Shown here in pieces: positions 43,747 through 53,293 of a stretch of DNA of 64,000 nt. Under the pieces are notes generated by a model. It was not told the DNA's origin. It saw only the letters and a list, made by a program, of their open reading frames with translations, and ran no database searches. A program made the position numbers and the translations under genes. Positions within the stretch are counted from its first letter, which is position 1; every line of letters begins with the position of its first letter. The stretch spans positions 1,178,001 to 1,242,000 of the forward strand of contig NC_017249.1 in NCBI RefSeq assembly GCF_000284375.1. Direction: 5' to 3'. Source of the stretch: Bradyrhizobium japonicum USDA 6 (GTDB taxonomy: Bacteria > Pseudomonadota > Alphaproteobacteria > Rhizobiales > Xanthobacteraceae).

Positions 43747-44438
43747 ATAAGCTTCATGCCCGCTGATTTGCAGCGGCTGAAGTCCCCATAATGCACGCAC
43801 AGGGCTCCCGATTGCCGAGACAAGGCAATGAATTTGGAGAGCACATTCAAGAAATTTTCTTGAACGAACGATCTCGCGCCGATGCGGCGGTTTGATTGCG
43901 GTCGTGCAGCGAGACAGCCAACGACGTTCTGTCTGATCCTGCCCGGCTGCTCATCGGGACTGCGCGCGCTTTCCGAGGTTCAAGATCACGGCGGCGCTCG
44001 ATCATTTTCGCACCCGGCGACCAGCCGGTGTAATGACCCTCGATGAATTCGCAAGGCCCGAACGTCTTCCGGGCGGATCGAACGCCCTTCGACGATTCGA
44101 TCGATGACCTTGGCGCCAAGGACGAGGCAGCCTTCAGAGCTACCACAGCGACCAAACTTTGCTCAATTGTTGGTCGGAGACGAAGCAAGACTCATGAATG
44201 CCGATTGTCCGAGCATGCGCGTTGTGGTTCGGACCTTGCTGCAAGCCATGCACCATCATTCGCGAGCTTTGTCGCGATGACGCATCGAGCGACATCAAGC
44301 GCGCGACATCAAGCGCGCGTCATCCAGAGCCACTAAACTTGCCTTGGACAGCAGGGACTCATTGGTGCCGCGTTTCTGTTTCTGATTGTCGCGCAAAACA
44401 TTCGGACCCGGCCTGTTGCCGGGCAAACGGAGGCATTG
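43747..44438. other. Gene-poor stretch between tRNA-Gly and the modular surface protein
   Basis: About 690 bp with no convincing coding frame. It contains a hairpin just after the tRNA (CTTCA..CCGCTG / CAGCGG..TGAAG, 43751-43781), a perfect 19-base palindrome TTCAAGAAATTTTCTTGAA (43846-43864) and a tandem 14-bp repeat GACATCAAGCGCGC twice (44291-44318). The base composition is less GC-rich than its neighbours. It may be the scar of an insertion at the tRNA. Confidence 0.5.
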
Positions 44439-47400
44439 ATGACGAATTCAGCACCTGTTTTCACTCCTTCCGTCACGCGCGTCTCGACCAGCGCAACCGG
44501 GGCGCAGGCGGATGACCAGAGTTACCAGCCTGTGTTGTCGGCCGACGGCACGAAAGTGGCATTCGAATCCTATGCCGACAATCTGGTGCCCGGCGATACC
44601 AACGGTGCACCCGACATCTTCGTGAAGGACCTGACGACCGGCGCGATTACGCTCGTGTCAACCAATGCCAGCGGGGTGCAGGGGGATAGCTGGAGCTACC
44701 AGCCGGTTTTTTCGCCCGATGGTACCAAGCTGGCGTTCTCATCTGCTTCCGACAATCTGGTGCCGGGCGATACCAATCAAGCTTGGGACGTCTTCGTGAA
44801 GGACCTGACCACCGGTGCCGTCACGCGCGTGTCGACCAGTGCCAGCAGGGCACAAGCGGACGGCTTCCAGAGCTCCAATCCGATATTCTCGCCCGACGGC
44901 ACCAAGGTTGCGTTCTATTCCGATGCCGACAATCTCGTGCCTGATGATACCGACCATTTGCGCGACATCTTCGTGAAAGACCTGACCACAGGCGCGATAA
45001 CGCTCGTGGGCCCCAGCCCCTACAACGGGGGAGCCGGCACCAACGGTGGGGATCAGAATGGCTATACCTATGCCCCCTCGTTCTCGCCCGATGGCACCAA
45101 AATCGTGTTCGGGTCCGCCAGGGGGTTTGGCGCCGGCAATGACATCTACATCAAGGATCTTTCCACCGGGACCACCACACTGGTGTCGGTCAGCGCCAGC
45201 GGCGGCGTTCACGGGAATGGCGGCAGCTACGACCCGGTGTTCTCGCCCGATGGCACCAAGGTGGCGTTCTATACTTTTGCCGACAATCTCGTGCCGGGTA
45301 GTTTCAATATCGGAATCGGCAACATCGTCATTAAGGATCTGACCACAGGCGTGGTCACGTTGGTATCGGCCAATGCCGGCGGAGCCCCGCAGAACGACGG
45401 CGAAGCCCAAAAACCCGTGTTCTCGCCTGATGGCACCAAGATTGCGTTCTATTCCGCAGCCGACAATCTCGTGCCGGGTGTCAATGGCTATGAGATCTAT
45501 GTGAAGGACCTGATCACCGGCGCCGTCACTGTTATCTCGACCAGCGCGAGCGGGATGCAGGCAAACGGCTACAGCCAGCTTCCCGGCTTCTCGGCTGATG
45601 GCACCAAGTTGGTATTCGAGTCCTCGGCCAGCAATCTGGTGCCGGGCGATACCAACGGCACTTCCGATATCTTCGTGAAGGAAATTGGTATGCCGTCCGT
45701 CATTGATGTGAAGCTGACGGACAATGGCGCCGCCCATGTTTCGACATCGGGGGCGGTGTTCTTTACCGACGCCGACACCACCGACACTCACACGGCCTCG
45801 GTGGCATCGCAAAGCGGCAATCTCGGCACACTCACGGCTACCGTCGACGATGCCCATGGCGAGGTGACATGGAGCTATGATGTTTCTCACGCCAACATCG
45901 TTACGCTCCGGGCTGGGCAGACCCATGCCGACACCTTCACCTTGACCCTCGACGACGGCCACGGCGGTTCGGCGACGCAGAGCATCATCGTGACGCTGAC
46001 GGGAATCGATGATGCCCCCGTGATCCACTCGGCCACCACGGCAAGCTTCGCGGAGAATGGCACTGGTCTCGCCTACCACACCGCGGCGACCGACGTTGAC
46101 AGCCCGACGCTGCTCTATTCGCTCTCCGGTGCCGATGCGGCGCTGTTCGACGTGTCGATCATAGGCGATGTGACGTTCAAATCTGCGCCCGACTTCGAGG
46201 CGCCGCAAGACGCGAACCACGACAACGTCTATGACATCACCGTCGAGGTCAGCGACGGGACAGAGATGACGACAAAGAACGTCGCGATCACGGTCACTGA
46301 CGTGAATGACACCAGCGGCGGCGACGTTCTGACTGTCACCGGCTCGACCGGCTTCACGTCGATTGACCGGGCCACGATCAATGTCAGCGTGACCGGCAAT
46401 TTGCACGAGACCGGCAGCGCCGGTGTCATCAGCAACAGCACGATCAATGATCTCGGCTCACTAACCGAGACCCAGGCGATGCTCGCACTCGTGAACGATA
46501 CGATCATCGGCGGTTCGCTCGGCGCGATCGTCGCCCATGGTGGCACCATCACCTTCGACAATGTGCATCTGGACGGGACGTCGCTGGACGCGACGTCAGG
46601 CGGACTTATCGAATCCGTTGCAGTCAGCACCAACGCCTTCAACAATGTGACGCTCAAGGCTGGCGCCGTGTTTGACGACAGCGCCGGAAGCGCTCTGAAT
46701 GTCAGCGGCACGCTGAACAACGGCGGCACAATCGAGCTCTTCAATGCCGCGAAAGCCGTCCTGACCGGCGACGCCACGGTTATCGGCAATGGCGAGATCA
46801 AGCTCGATCCGGGCTCCTCGATCCTGAACAGCGGTGGGCATCACACGCTTAAGCTTGAAGGCGGCACGATCGACGGCGCCGGCACGATCGGAAACGGAGA
46901 TCACGGCCTCACCTTGGCTATCGGTGTCTCCGGCACGCTCGAGGCGAACGGGTCCCAGCCGCTTGCGGTGAACACCGGCAATTCCGTCACCAGCAACGGC
47001 CTGATCGAAGCCATTCACGCCTCGCTCAATTTCGACGACGGCGTTTTCAACACATTTGGAACGATCACTGCCGATCAGGGCGGCACGATCGCCTTCAGGA
47101 ATGGCTTGACCAATGGCGCCATCGTCAATGTGCACACCGGCAGTGAGCTGGATGTCTCGGGCAACCTCGTCAACAACGGCACTGTCCTGGATAGTGGCAT
47201 GCTCAAGGTCGATAATTTGAGCGGGACTGGAGCTGTCAACGTCAACAACGGGACATTGGTGGTCACTGGTAATCTAGGCAGCAATGTCGTTCTGACGGGT
47301 ACGGACTCATTTGTCTTCGGACCCGATGCCAAACAAACATCCGGTGTCATCTCAAACTATACGCCAGGCACAACGTTGGTGCTGGATGGCTTCGACGCCA

Positions 47401-47537
47401 AGGTGAACGCAGCATTTGACGCTCAGACCGGTATTTTGACACTGACAGACGCGGATCATCATGCGATGACGCTTCACCTCGCGCCTGGGTCCTTGATCCC
47501 GCAAGCCCATGGCGCGGCGCCGGATTTCCTCGTCTAG
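44439..47537 (+). CDS. Large modular protein: seven-bladed TolB/PD40-like propeller, VCBS/cadherin-like modules and a beta-helix-like region
   Basis: A 1032-residue protein. Residues 20-420 hold seven repeats built on FSPDGTKVAFYS..DNLVPGDTN..DIFVKDLTTGAVTLVS, with blade motifs near residues 34, 90, 149, 214, 267, 327 and 383. A VCBS-like module (FTDADTTDTHTASV.. GTLTATVDD) lies near 430-525 and a cadherin-like one (SFAENGTG..DVDSPTLLYSLSGADAALF) near 530-625. Residues 640-960 look like a beta-helix (GTLNNGGTIELFNAA). There is no signal peptide. The end, PDFLV, is hydrophobic, as in type I secreted proteins. ATG 44439 follows CGGAGG. Probably a surface or secreted adhesin-like protein; function inferred. 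Confidence 0.8.
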   Translation: MTNSAPVFTPSVTRVSTSATGAQADDQSYQPVLSADGTKVAFESYADNLVPGDTNGAPDIFVKDLTTGAITLVSTNASGVQGDSWSYQPVFSPDGTKLAFSSASDNLVPGDTNQAWDVFVKDLTTGAVTRVSTSASRAQADGFQSSNPIFSPDGTKVAFYSDADNLVPDDTDHLRDIFVKDLTTGAITLVGPSPYNGGAGTNGGDQNGYTYAPSFSPDGTKIVFGSARGFGAGNDIYIKDLSTGTTTLVSVSASGGVHGNGGSYDPVFSPDGTKVAFYTFADNLVPGSFNIGIGNIVIKDLTTGVVTLVSANAGGAPQNDGEAQKPVFSPDGTKIAFYSAADNLVPGVNGYEIYVKDLITGAVTVISTSASGMQANGYSQLPGFSADGTKLVFESSASNLVPGDTNGTSDIFVKEIGMPSVIDVKLTDNGAAHVSTSGAVFFTDADTTDTHTASVASQSGNLGTLTATVDDAHGEVTWSYDVSHANIVTLRAGQTHADTFTLTLDDGHGGSATQSIIVTLTGIDDAPVIHSATTASFAENGTGLAYHTAATDVDSPTLLYSLSGADAALFDVSIIGDVTFKSAPDFEAPQDANHDNVYDITVEVSDGTEMTTKNVAITVTDVNDTSGGDVLTVTGSTGFTSIDRATINVSVTGNLHETGSAGVISNSTINDLGSLTETQAMLALVNDTIIGGSLGAIVAHGGTITFDNVHLDGTSLDATSGGLIESVAVSTNAFNNVTLKAGAVFDDSAGSALNVSGTLNNGGTIELFNAAKAVLTGDATVIGNGEIKLDPGSSILNSGGHHTLKLEGGTIDGAGTIGNGDHGLTLAIGVSGTLEANGSQPLAVNTGNSVTSNGLIEAIHASLNFDDGVFNTFGTITADQGGTIAFRNGLTNGAIVNVHTGSELDVSGNLVNNGTVLDSGMLKVDNLSGTGAVNVNNGTLVVTGNLGSNVVLTGTDSFVFGPDAKQTSGVISNYTPGTTLVLDGFDAKVNAAFDAQTGILTLTDADHHAMTLHLAPGSLIPQAHGAAPDFLV

Positions 47538-47621
47538 CGAATTTCCACGGAAAGTCCCGTCGAACCCGCCATGTCCAGGCGGGCTGTGGCAAGACGCCAG
47601 AGAACTCGCCACGCAAAAATT

Positions 47622-47633
47622 CTAATATATTAG
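47622..47633. promoter_or_regulatory. AT-rich perfect palindrome upstream of the XRE regulator
   Basis: CTAATATATTAG is a perfect 12-bp palindrome in an otherwise GC-rich gap, about 95 bp before the regulator start. It could be a -10 element or the regulator's own site. Confidence 0.4.
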
Positions 47634-47727
47634 CTCCTCGTTCCCGGCACGCGCGGCTCGCCCGTCTTAAGCTTCTCTCGCCCTGATGGGTGCGGTCCTC
47701 GTGTCGGGCAATGCTTGGATGACAACC

Positions 47728-48309
47728 ATGGACCAGCAGAAACTCGACCGCGCGATCGGTCGTCGCTTGAAGACGTTGAGGACGCAGGCGGGCATGACGT
47801 TGAACGAACTCGCGACGCGCTCCGGTGTCAGCCGGGCCATGATCGGGAGGGTGGAGCGGGCGCAGAGCAGCGCCACCGCTGCGCTGCTCAACAAGCTCTG
47901 CGCGGCGCTCGATGTCACCCTCAGCGACGTCGTCGCGCTTGCGGAGAAGCCGCCGGAGCGGCTGATGCGGCTTGCCGACCAGCCGCTTTGGCGCGATCCC
48001 GACAGCGGTTACCGTCGGCGGCACGCCTCGCCGCCGGATGCGGCAAGCGGCATCGAGATCATCGTCGTCGATCTGCCGGCGGGCGCGCGTGTCTCCTACA
48101 GCCCCTGGGGCCGCAACGCGTTCACCCAGCAGCTGCTGATGCTGGTGGGGGCGGTCTGCGTGCACATCGATGCCAAGACCGTGCGGCTGCGCGATGGCGA
48201 TTGTCTCGATTTCGACGTGATGCGGGCGGTGACCTTCGAGAACGAAACCAAACAGGATGCGCGCTACGTGATCATCACGCGGCGCGGCACATCGTACGGG
48301 AAAATGTGA
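47728..48309 (+). CDS. XRE family regulator with C-terminal cupin domain
   Basis: A 193-residue protein. The helix-turn-helix is MTLNELATRSGVSRAMIGRVERAQSS (about residues 23-48). A cupin-like sensor domain follows from about residue 75, with GAVCVHIDAKTVRLRDGDCLDFD. Members often control nearby acetyltransferase or amino-acid genes. The start is uncertain (ATG 47719 and 47686 are also in frame). Its stop overlaps the next gene's start, so a three-gene operon is likely. Confidence 0.88.
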   Translation: MDQQKLDRAIGRRLKTLRTQAGMTLNELATRSGVSRAMIGRVERAQSSATAALLNKLCAALDVTLSDVVALAEKPPERLMRLADQPLWRDPDSGYRRRHASPPDAASGIEIIVVDLPAGARVSYSPWGRNAFTQQLLMLVGAVCVHIDAKTVRLRDGDCLDFDVMRAVTFENETKQDARYVIITRRGTSYGKM

Positions 48310-48821
48310 TGTCGCTGATCGTGCGGGACGCCACGCTGGAGGATGCCGAAGATATTTTGGCCATCTACAATTACGCCGCGATCAACACCACGGCGGTGTG
48401 GACCGACGGACCGGCCGATCTGGATTCGCGGCGCGAGTGGATGCGCGCTCGGCAAGCAGCCGGCTATCCCGTGCTGGTCGCGATGAAGGGCAGGGACCTC
48501 GTCGGCTTCGCGTCATTCGGCGATTTCCGCCCGTTTCCCGGCTATCGCCACACCGTGGAGAATTCGGTCTATGTCGGCGAGCAGCATCATCGGCTCGGCG
48601 TCGGCCGCAGCCTGATGGCCGCGCTGATCGAGCGCGCTACTACGCTCAACAAGCACACGATGGTCGCCGCGATCGAGGCCTCGAATTCCGCCTCGACCGG
48701 GCTGCACGCGTCTTTCGGCTTTGCTGAGGTTGGCCGTATGCCTGAGGTCGGCTGCAAGTTCGGCCGCTGGCTCGACATGGTCCTCATGCAGAAGCGGCTT
48801 TCAAGTGGGGTGAGGCCGTGA
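48309..48821 (+). CDS. GNAT acetyltransferase of the phosphinothricin/methionine sulfone type
   Basis: A 170-residue acetyltransferase. IVRDATLEDAEDILAIYNYAAINTTAVW is the Pat/MddA start. YVGEQHHRLGVGRSLMAALIE is the acetyl-CoA loop, and ASNSASTGLHASFGFAEVGRMPEVGCKFGRWLDMVLMQ matches the family's end. It would acetylate phosphinothricin- or methionine-sulfone-like amino acids. It overlaps the regulator upstream and the second GNAT gene downstream. Confidence 0.88.
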   Translation: MSLIVRDATLEDAEDILAIYNYAAINTTAVWTDGPADLDSRREWMRARQAAGYPVLVAMKGRDLVGFASFGDFRPFPGYRHTVENSVYVGEQHHRLGVGRSLMAALIERATTLNKHTMVAAIEASNSASTGLHASFGFAEVGRMPEVGCKFGRWLDMVLMQKRLSSGVRP

Positions 48822-49288
48822 CGATGGAGGTCCGCACCGGCGACACCTTTGATCCGCGCGTCATTGCGCTGCTCGATCATCACGTCACGGCTGCGCGGGC
48901 GCAGACCGCGCCGGGCAGCGCCCATGCGCTCGATCTCGCGGGGCTCCGCGCGAGCGACGTCGCGTTCTGGACCGGCTGGGACGGCGAGACGCTGGTCGCC
49001 ACCGGCGCGCTGAAGATGCTCTCGGCCGACCATGGCGAGGTGAAGTCGATGCACACGCTGCAAACCACGCGGCGGCGCGGCTTCGGCGGCCAGATGCTCC
49101 GCCACATCATCGCTGAGGCCCGCGCGCGTGGCTTGGAGCGGCTCAGCCTCGAGACCGGCTCCTGGGATTATTTCAAGCCCGCGCATGCGCTCTACCAGGC
49201 GCACGGTTTTGTGCTCTGCGGCCCGTTCGAGGGCTATGTCGAGGATCCCAACAGCCTGTTCCTGACGCGCGACCTGACGGGCGGCTGA
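48818..49288 (+). CDS. GNAT family N-acetyltransferase (YsnE/PutA-like)
   Basis: A 156-residue acetyltransferase. VKSMHTLQTTRRRGFGGQMLRHIIAEAR is the acetyl-CoA binding segment, and YFKPAHALYQAHGFVLCGPFEGY is typical of YsnE-like members. GTG 48818 overlaps the previous stop; ATG 48824 is an alternative. The substrate is unknown, and it is probably co-expressed with the Pat-like gene. Confidence 0.85.
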   Translation: MTMEVRTGDTFDPRVIALLDHHVTAARAQTAPGSAHALDLAGLRASDVAFWTGWDGETLVATGALKMLSADHGEVKSMHTLQTTRRRGFGGQMLRHIIAEARARGLERLSLETGSWDYFKPAHALYQAHGFVLCGPFEGYVEDPNSLFLTRDLTGG

Positions 49289-49376
49289 GGCGGCGCGGCG
49301 CAACCTGGGCCTGAAAACATCGCCGTGCGCATCAAAATGAGTTGCGTACCTCAAAACACCTCGATAACCTTCAGCC

Positions 49377-50420
49377 ATGGCCGAAACTCTCACCGCGACC
49401 GCGCTGACGCTGAAGGACATCGCCCGCGAGGCGGGCGTCAGCCTCGCGACGGTCGACCGCGTCCTGCACAACCGCCCGGGCGTGCGGCCCGATACGGTCC
49501 GGCGCGTCAGGGCGGCGATCGAGCGCAACGCCTTCCAGCCGCACGTCGCCGCCGCCGAGCTCGCCCGCAGCCGTGCCCGCCGCTTCGCCTTCGTGATGCC
49601 GGCGGGGCCGAACCCCTTCATGCAGCAGATCGAGGCCTATCTCGGCGAGATGTCGGCCTGGCTCTCAGCCCGCCGTCTCGGCGTCGAGGTCGTCGCCACG
49701 GATGTGTTCGACCCGTCCGTGCTCGCGGCCTCGCTCGAGGCGCTGTCCGGCGATTACGACGGCGTTGCCGTGGTGGCGCTGGACCATCCCGGGGTCCGCG
49801 CCGCGATCAACGATCTCGTCGACGCCGGGACGCGGGTCGTGACGCTGGTCTCGGACGTGCCGTCCTCGCGACGCCACCATTATGTCGGCATCGACAACAT
49901 TGCGGCGGGGCGCGCCGCCGGCGCGCTGGTCGGTCGGCTGGTCGGCCAACGGTCCGGCAAGGTCGCGATCGTCGCGGGCTCGCAGGGCCTGCGCGACCAT
50001 TCCGAACGCATCTTCGGCTTCAGCCAGGTGATGGCGTCGGAATTCCCCGATCTCAGCGTGCTGCCGGTGCTGGAAGGCCGCGACGAAGACGGCCGTTCGG
50101 AACAGGTTCTGGCGCAGCTGCTCGGCAGGCATGCCGACATTGTTGGCCTTTATAACGTCGGCGCCGGCACGCAAGGCGTCGCCAAAGCGTTGAGCGATGC
50201 CGGCCGCGGCAAGCAGGTAGTGTTCGTCGGACACGACGTTACCGCACTGACGCGCCGGCTGCTGTTGCAGGGCGTGATGGATGCCGCGATCTCGCAGAAC
50301 CCCGGGCATGAAGCGCGCGCCGCGGTACGCGTGCTGCTCGCGCTTGCGCGCGGCGAGCCGATCTTGCGCGAACAGGAGAAGATCAGGATCGACATCGTGA
50401 TGCGGGACAATTTGCCCTAG
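49377..50420 (+). CDS. LacI family regulator of the sugar operon
   Basis: A 347-residue regulator. The helix-turn-helix and hinge are LTLKDIAREAGVSLATVDRVLHNRPGVRPDTVRRV (about residues 10-44). The periplasmic-binding-protein-like core follows (GPNPFMQQIEAYLGEM, VGIDNIAAGRAAGALVGRLVG). It heads a same-strand set through the amidohydrolase gene at 58092 and probably controls it in response to the imported sugar. Confidence 0.92.
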   Translation: MAETLTATALTLKDIAREAGVSLATVDRVLHNRPGVRPDTVRRVRAAIERNAFQPHVAAAELARSRARRFAFVMPAGPNPFMQQIEAYLGEMSAWLSARRLGVEVVATDVFDPSVLAASLEALSGDYDGVAVVALDHPGVRAAINDLVDAGTRVVTLVSDVPSSRRHHYVGIDNIAAGRAAGALVGRLVGQRSGKVAIVAGSQGLRDHSERIFGFSQVMASEFPDLSVLPVLEGRDEDGRSEQVLAQLLGRHADIVGLYNVGAGTQGVAKALSDAGRGKQVVFVGHDVTALTRRLLLQGVMDAAISQNPGHEARAAVRVLLALARGEPILREQEKIRIDIVMRDNLP

Positions 50421-50504
50421 GGGCGGGTGGATATTCAAAAGCGGCCGGTTGCGGAAAGGGCGACTCTGAGATCGCGCACCGCAACAGGCGAAAGGGAGGA
50501 CGGC

Positions 50505-51962
50505 GTGTATCTCGGTATCGACATCGGCACATCCGGTGTGAAAGCGGTGCTCGTGAGCGAAACCGGCGCGATCGTCGCGACGGCCGCGCGCGAGCTTGCG
50601 CTGTCGCATACCGCGCCGCTGTGGTCCGAGCAGGATCCCGACGCCTGGGTCGATGCGGCGGTTGGCGCCGTCGACGATCTCGCCGCCCGCCATCCGCGCG
50701 AGGTCGCTCAGGTGCGCGGCATCGGACTGTCCGGCCAGATGCATGGCGCGACGCTGCTGGACGAGGATGGACGGCCCCTGCGCCCCGCTATTCTCTGGAA
50801 TGACGGCCGCTCGCACGCTGAATGCGTCGCGCTCGAGCGGCGCTGCCCGTCGCTGCACACGATCGCCGGCAATCTGGCGATGCCCGGCTTCACCGCGCCA
50901 AAGCTGCTCTGGGTCGCGCGGCACGAGCCGCAGATCTTCGAGCGCGTGGCAAAGGTGCTGCTGCCGAAGGCCTATGTGCGTTATCGCCTCACCGGCGAGA
51001 TGGTCGAGGACATGTCCGACGCCGCGGGCACGCTGTGGCTCGATGTCGGTCTGCGCCGCTGGTCGGCGCTGCTGCTGCATGCTGTCGGGCTCGATCTCCA
51101 CCACATGCCCCGCCTCGTCGAGGGCAGCGAGGTCAGCGCAGTGCTCGCGCCGGAATTCGCACGGCGCTGGGGCATGGCCAATGACGTCGTGATCGCCGGC
51201 GGTGCCGGCGACAATGCCGCGAGCGCCATCGGGCTCGGCGCGATCGCGCCGGGCGACGCATTCCTGTCGCTCGGCACATCCGGCGTGGTGTTCCGCGTCA
51301 CCGACCGGTTTGCTCCGGCACCGGCGTCGGCCGTGCATGCGTTCTGCCATGCGCTGCCCGGCCTCTGGCATCAGATGGGCGTGATGCTGTCGGCCGCCGC
51401 ATCGCTGGCCTGGCTCGCAGGCGTGATGGAGACGCCGGCCGCCGCGCTCCTGGCGCCGCTCGGCGAGCGTGTCGACGGACCGAGCTCGATAAAATTCCTG
51501 CCTTATCTCGACGGCGAGCGCACGCCGCACAACGATGCCGCCGCCAGCGGCGCCTTCGTCGGCCTGCGCGGTGCGACCGGGCGCAGCCAGATCGTGCAGG
51601 CCGTGCTGGAAGGCGTCGCCTTCGCCGCGCGCGACAACCTCGCGGCGCTGAGCGCGGCCGGCGGGCCAATCGCGGAGGTCGATCTCGTCGGCGGCGGCTC
51701 GCGCTCGCCGCTGTGGGCGCAGATCTGCGCCGACGTGCTCGGCATTCCCGTCCACCGCGTCGAGGAGGGCGAGGTCGGGGCCGCGCTCGGCGCCGCACGG
51801 CTCGGCCGGCTCTCCGCCACCGGCGAAGATCCCGCGGAAGTGTGCAAGCGCCCGCGGCGGCTCGCGAGCTTTGCACCCCGCGCATCCGTCACTGCGGCCT
51901 ATGACGAGGCCTATTGGCGGTGGCGCGAACTTTATCCTGCGTTGAAGGAGAGCCTTAAGTGA
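50505..51962 (+). CDS. xylB: Xylulokinase
   Basis: A 485-residue FGGY-family kinase. The phosphate loop is [15 protein letters not shown] near the N-terminus, the substrate region is [13 protein letters not shown], and [22 protein letters not shown] is the C-terminal signature. It phosphorylates xylulose to xylulose 5-phosphate. GTG 50505 is chosen because GGGAGG lies five bases upstream and the frame then begins at the conserved strand. Its stop overlaps the xylA start. Confidence 0.93.
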   Translation: MYLGIDIGTSGVKAVLVSETGAIVATAARELALSHTAPLWSEQDPDAWVDAAVGAVDDLAARHPREVAQVRGIGLSGQMHGATLLDEDGRPLRPAILWNDGRSHAECVALERRCPSLHTIAGNLAMPGFTAPKLLWVARHEPQIFERVAKVLLPKAYVRYRLTGEMVEDMSDAAGTLWLDVGLRRWSALLLHAVGLDLHHMPRLVEGSEVSAVLAPEFARRWGMANDVVIAGGAGDNAASAIGLGAIAPGDAFLSLGTSGVVFRVTDRFAPAPASAVHAFCHALPGLWHQMGVMLSAAASLAWLAGVMETPAAALLAPLGERVDGPSSIKFLPYLDGERTPHNDAAASGAFVGLRGATGRSQIVQAVLEGVAFAARDNLAALSAAGGPIAEVDLVGGGSRSPLWAQICADVLGIPVHRVEEGEVGAALGAARLGRLSATGEDPAEVCKRPRRLASFAPRASVTAAYDEAYWRWRELYPALKESLK

Positions 51963-53281
51963 ACGCGCCAGCCAAATTCTTCGATGCAAGCGCCCCTGTC
52001 GCCTTCGGCGGCAATGATGCGGGAAACACGCCCGCCTTCCGCTGGTACGACAAGGACCGGCTCGTGCATGGCCGCAGGCTCGAGGATCATCTGCGCTTTG
52101 CGGTCTGCTACTGGCATTCGTTCTGCTGGCCGGGCGGCGATCCCTTCGGCGGCGAGACCTTTCTGCGCCCCTGGCATCAAGGTGCCGATGCGATGGCGCA
52201 GGCACGCGCCAAGGCCGATGTCGCTTTCGAGCTGTTCCGCCTGCTGGACGTGCCCTTCTTCACTTTCCACGACGTCGATGCGGCTCCGGAAGGCACTTCG
52301 CTCAGCGAGTCCGTCGCCAATCTCAATGCGATCGCCGATCTGTTCGAAGCGAAGATGGCCTCCGCAAAAGTCCGCTTGCTCTGGGGCACGGCCAATTTGT
52401 TCACGCATCGCCGCTACATGGCGGGCGCCGCGACCAATCCGGACCCCGAAATCTTCACCTATGCCGCCGGCCAGGTCCGCGCCGCGCTGGAGGTGACGCA
52501 CCGGCTCGGCGGCCAGAACTATGTGCTGTGGGGCGGCCGCGAGGGCTACGAGACGCTGCTCAACACCGATCTCAAGCGCGAGCTCGACCAGCTCGGCCGC
52601 TTCGTCTCGCTGGTCGTCGAGCACAAGCACAAGATCGGCTTCAAGGGCCCGATCCTGATCGAGCCGAAGCCGAAGGAGCCGACCAAGCATCAATATGATT
52701 TCGACGTCGCCACCTGCTACGGCTTCCTGGAACGCTACGACCTCCTGAACGACGTCAAGCTCAACATCGAGCAGAACCACGCCATTCTTGCCGGCCACTC
52801 CTTCCATCACGAGGTCGCGCTCGCCGAGGCGCTCGGCATCTTCGGCTCGCTCGACGTCAATCGCGGCGACGATCTGCTCGGCTGGGACACCGACCAGTTC
52901 GCGATGAACGTGCCGGAGCTGGCTCTGGTGTTCCACGAGATCCTGAATCGCGGCGGCTTCACCTCGGGCGGGCTCAATTTCGACGCCAAGATCAGGCGGC
53001 AGTCGATCGACCCCGACGATCTGATCCATGCCCATGTCGGCTCGATGGATGCCTGCGCGCGCGCGTTCCTCGCCGCCGCCGACATGCTCGATGCCGGCGC
53101 CCTCACCGCGCCGCTCGCGCAGCGCTACGAGGGGTGGGCGGAACCCGAGGGCCGGGCCATTCTCGGCGGCCAGCGCTCGCTCTCCGAACTTGCCGACCGC
53201 GCGCTCAGCGCCGGCTTCGACCCGCGGCCGCGCTCGGGGCGGCAGGAATATCTGGAATCCCTGGTCAACCGCTACGTCTGA
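51959..53281 (+). CDS. xylA: Xylose isomerase
   Basis: A 440-residue enzyme, exactly the usual class II length. [20 protein letters not shown] and [13 protein letters not shown] carry the catalytic histidine and first metal region; [18 protein letters not shown] and [17 protein letters not shown] are the metal sites, and [16 protein letters not shown] another. It converts D-xylose to D-xylulose. GTG 51959 overlaps the xylB stop. The ABC importer follows after 12 bp. Confidence 0.96.
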   Translation: MNAPAKFFDASAPVAFGGNDAGNTPAFRWYDKDRLVHGRRLEDHLRFAVCYWHSFCWPGGDPFGGETFLRPWHQGADAMAQARAKADVAFELFRLLDVPFFTFHDVDAAPEGTSLSESVANLNAIADLFEAKMASAKVRLLWGTANLFTHRRYMAGAATNPDPEIFTYAAGQVRAALEVTHRLGGQNYVLWGGREGYETLLNTDLKRELDQLGRFVSLVVEHKHKIGFKGPILIEPKPKEPTKHQYDFDVATCYGFLERYDLLNDVKLNIEQNHAILAGHSFHHEVALAEALGIFGSLDVNRGDDLLGWDTDQFAMNVPELALVFHEILNRGGFTSGGLNFDAKIRRQSIDPDDLIHAHVGSMDACARAFLAAADMLDAGALTAPLAQRYEGWAEPEGRAILGGQRSLSELADRALSAGFDPRPRSGRQEYLESLVNRYV

Positions 53282-53293
53282 GGAAGGCCGCTG

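Noticed and set aside
43751..43781. Hairpin after tRNA-Gly as a terminator
   Set aside because: It has a fair stem but no T run, so I do not call termination.
43847..44188. A 113-codon minus-strand frame after the tRNA
   Set aside because: No ribosome site or motif; I considered a decayed PilZ-like gene, but the match is too weak.
44739..46406. A 555-codon minus-strand frame opposite the modular protein
   Set aside because: The plus-strand frame has regular propeller repeats in register; the repeat structure creates a long open antisense frame by chance.
44436..47537. Possible RTX toxin
   Set aside because: No GGxGxDxux calcium-binding nonapeptides are visible; only propeller, VCBS and cadherin-like modules are.
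49665..52205. An 846-codon open frame on the minus strand
   Set aside because: It is antisense to the LacI regulator, xylB and xylA and has the same artefact composition. The plus-strand genes carry clear motifs.
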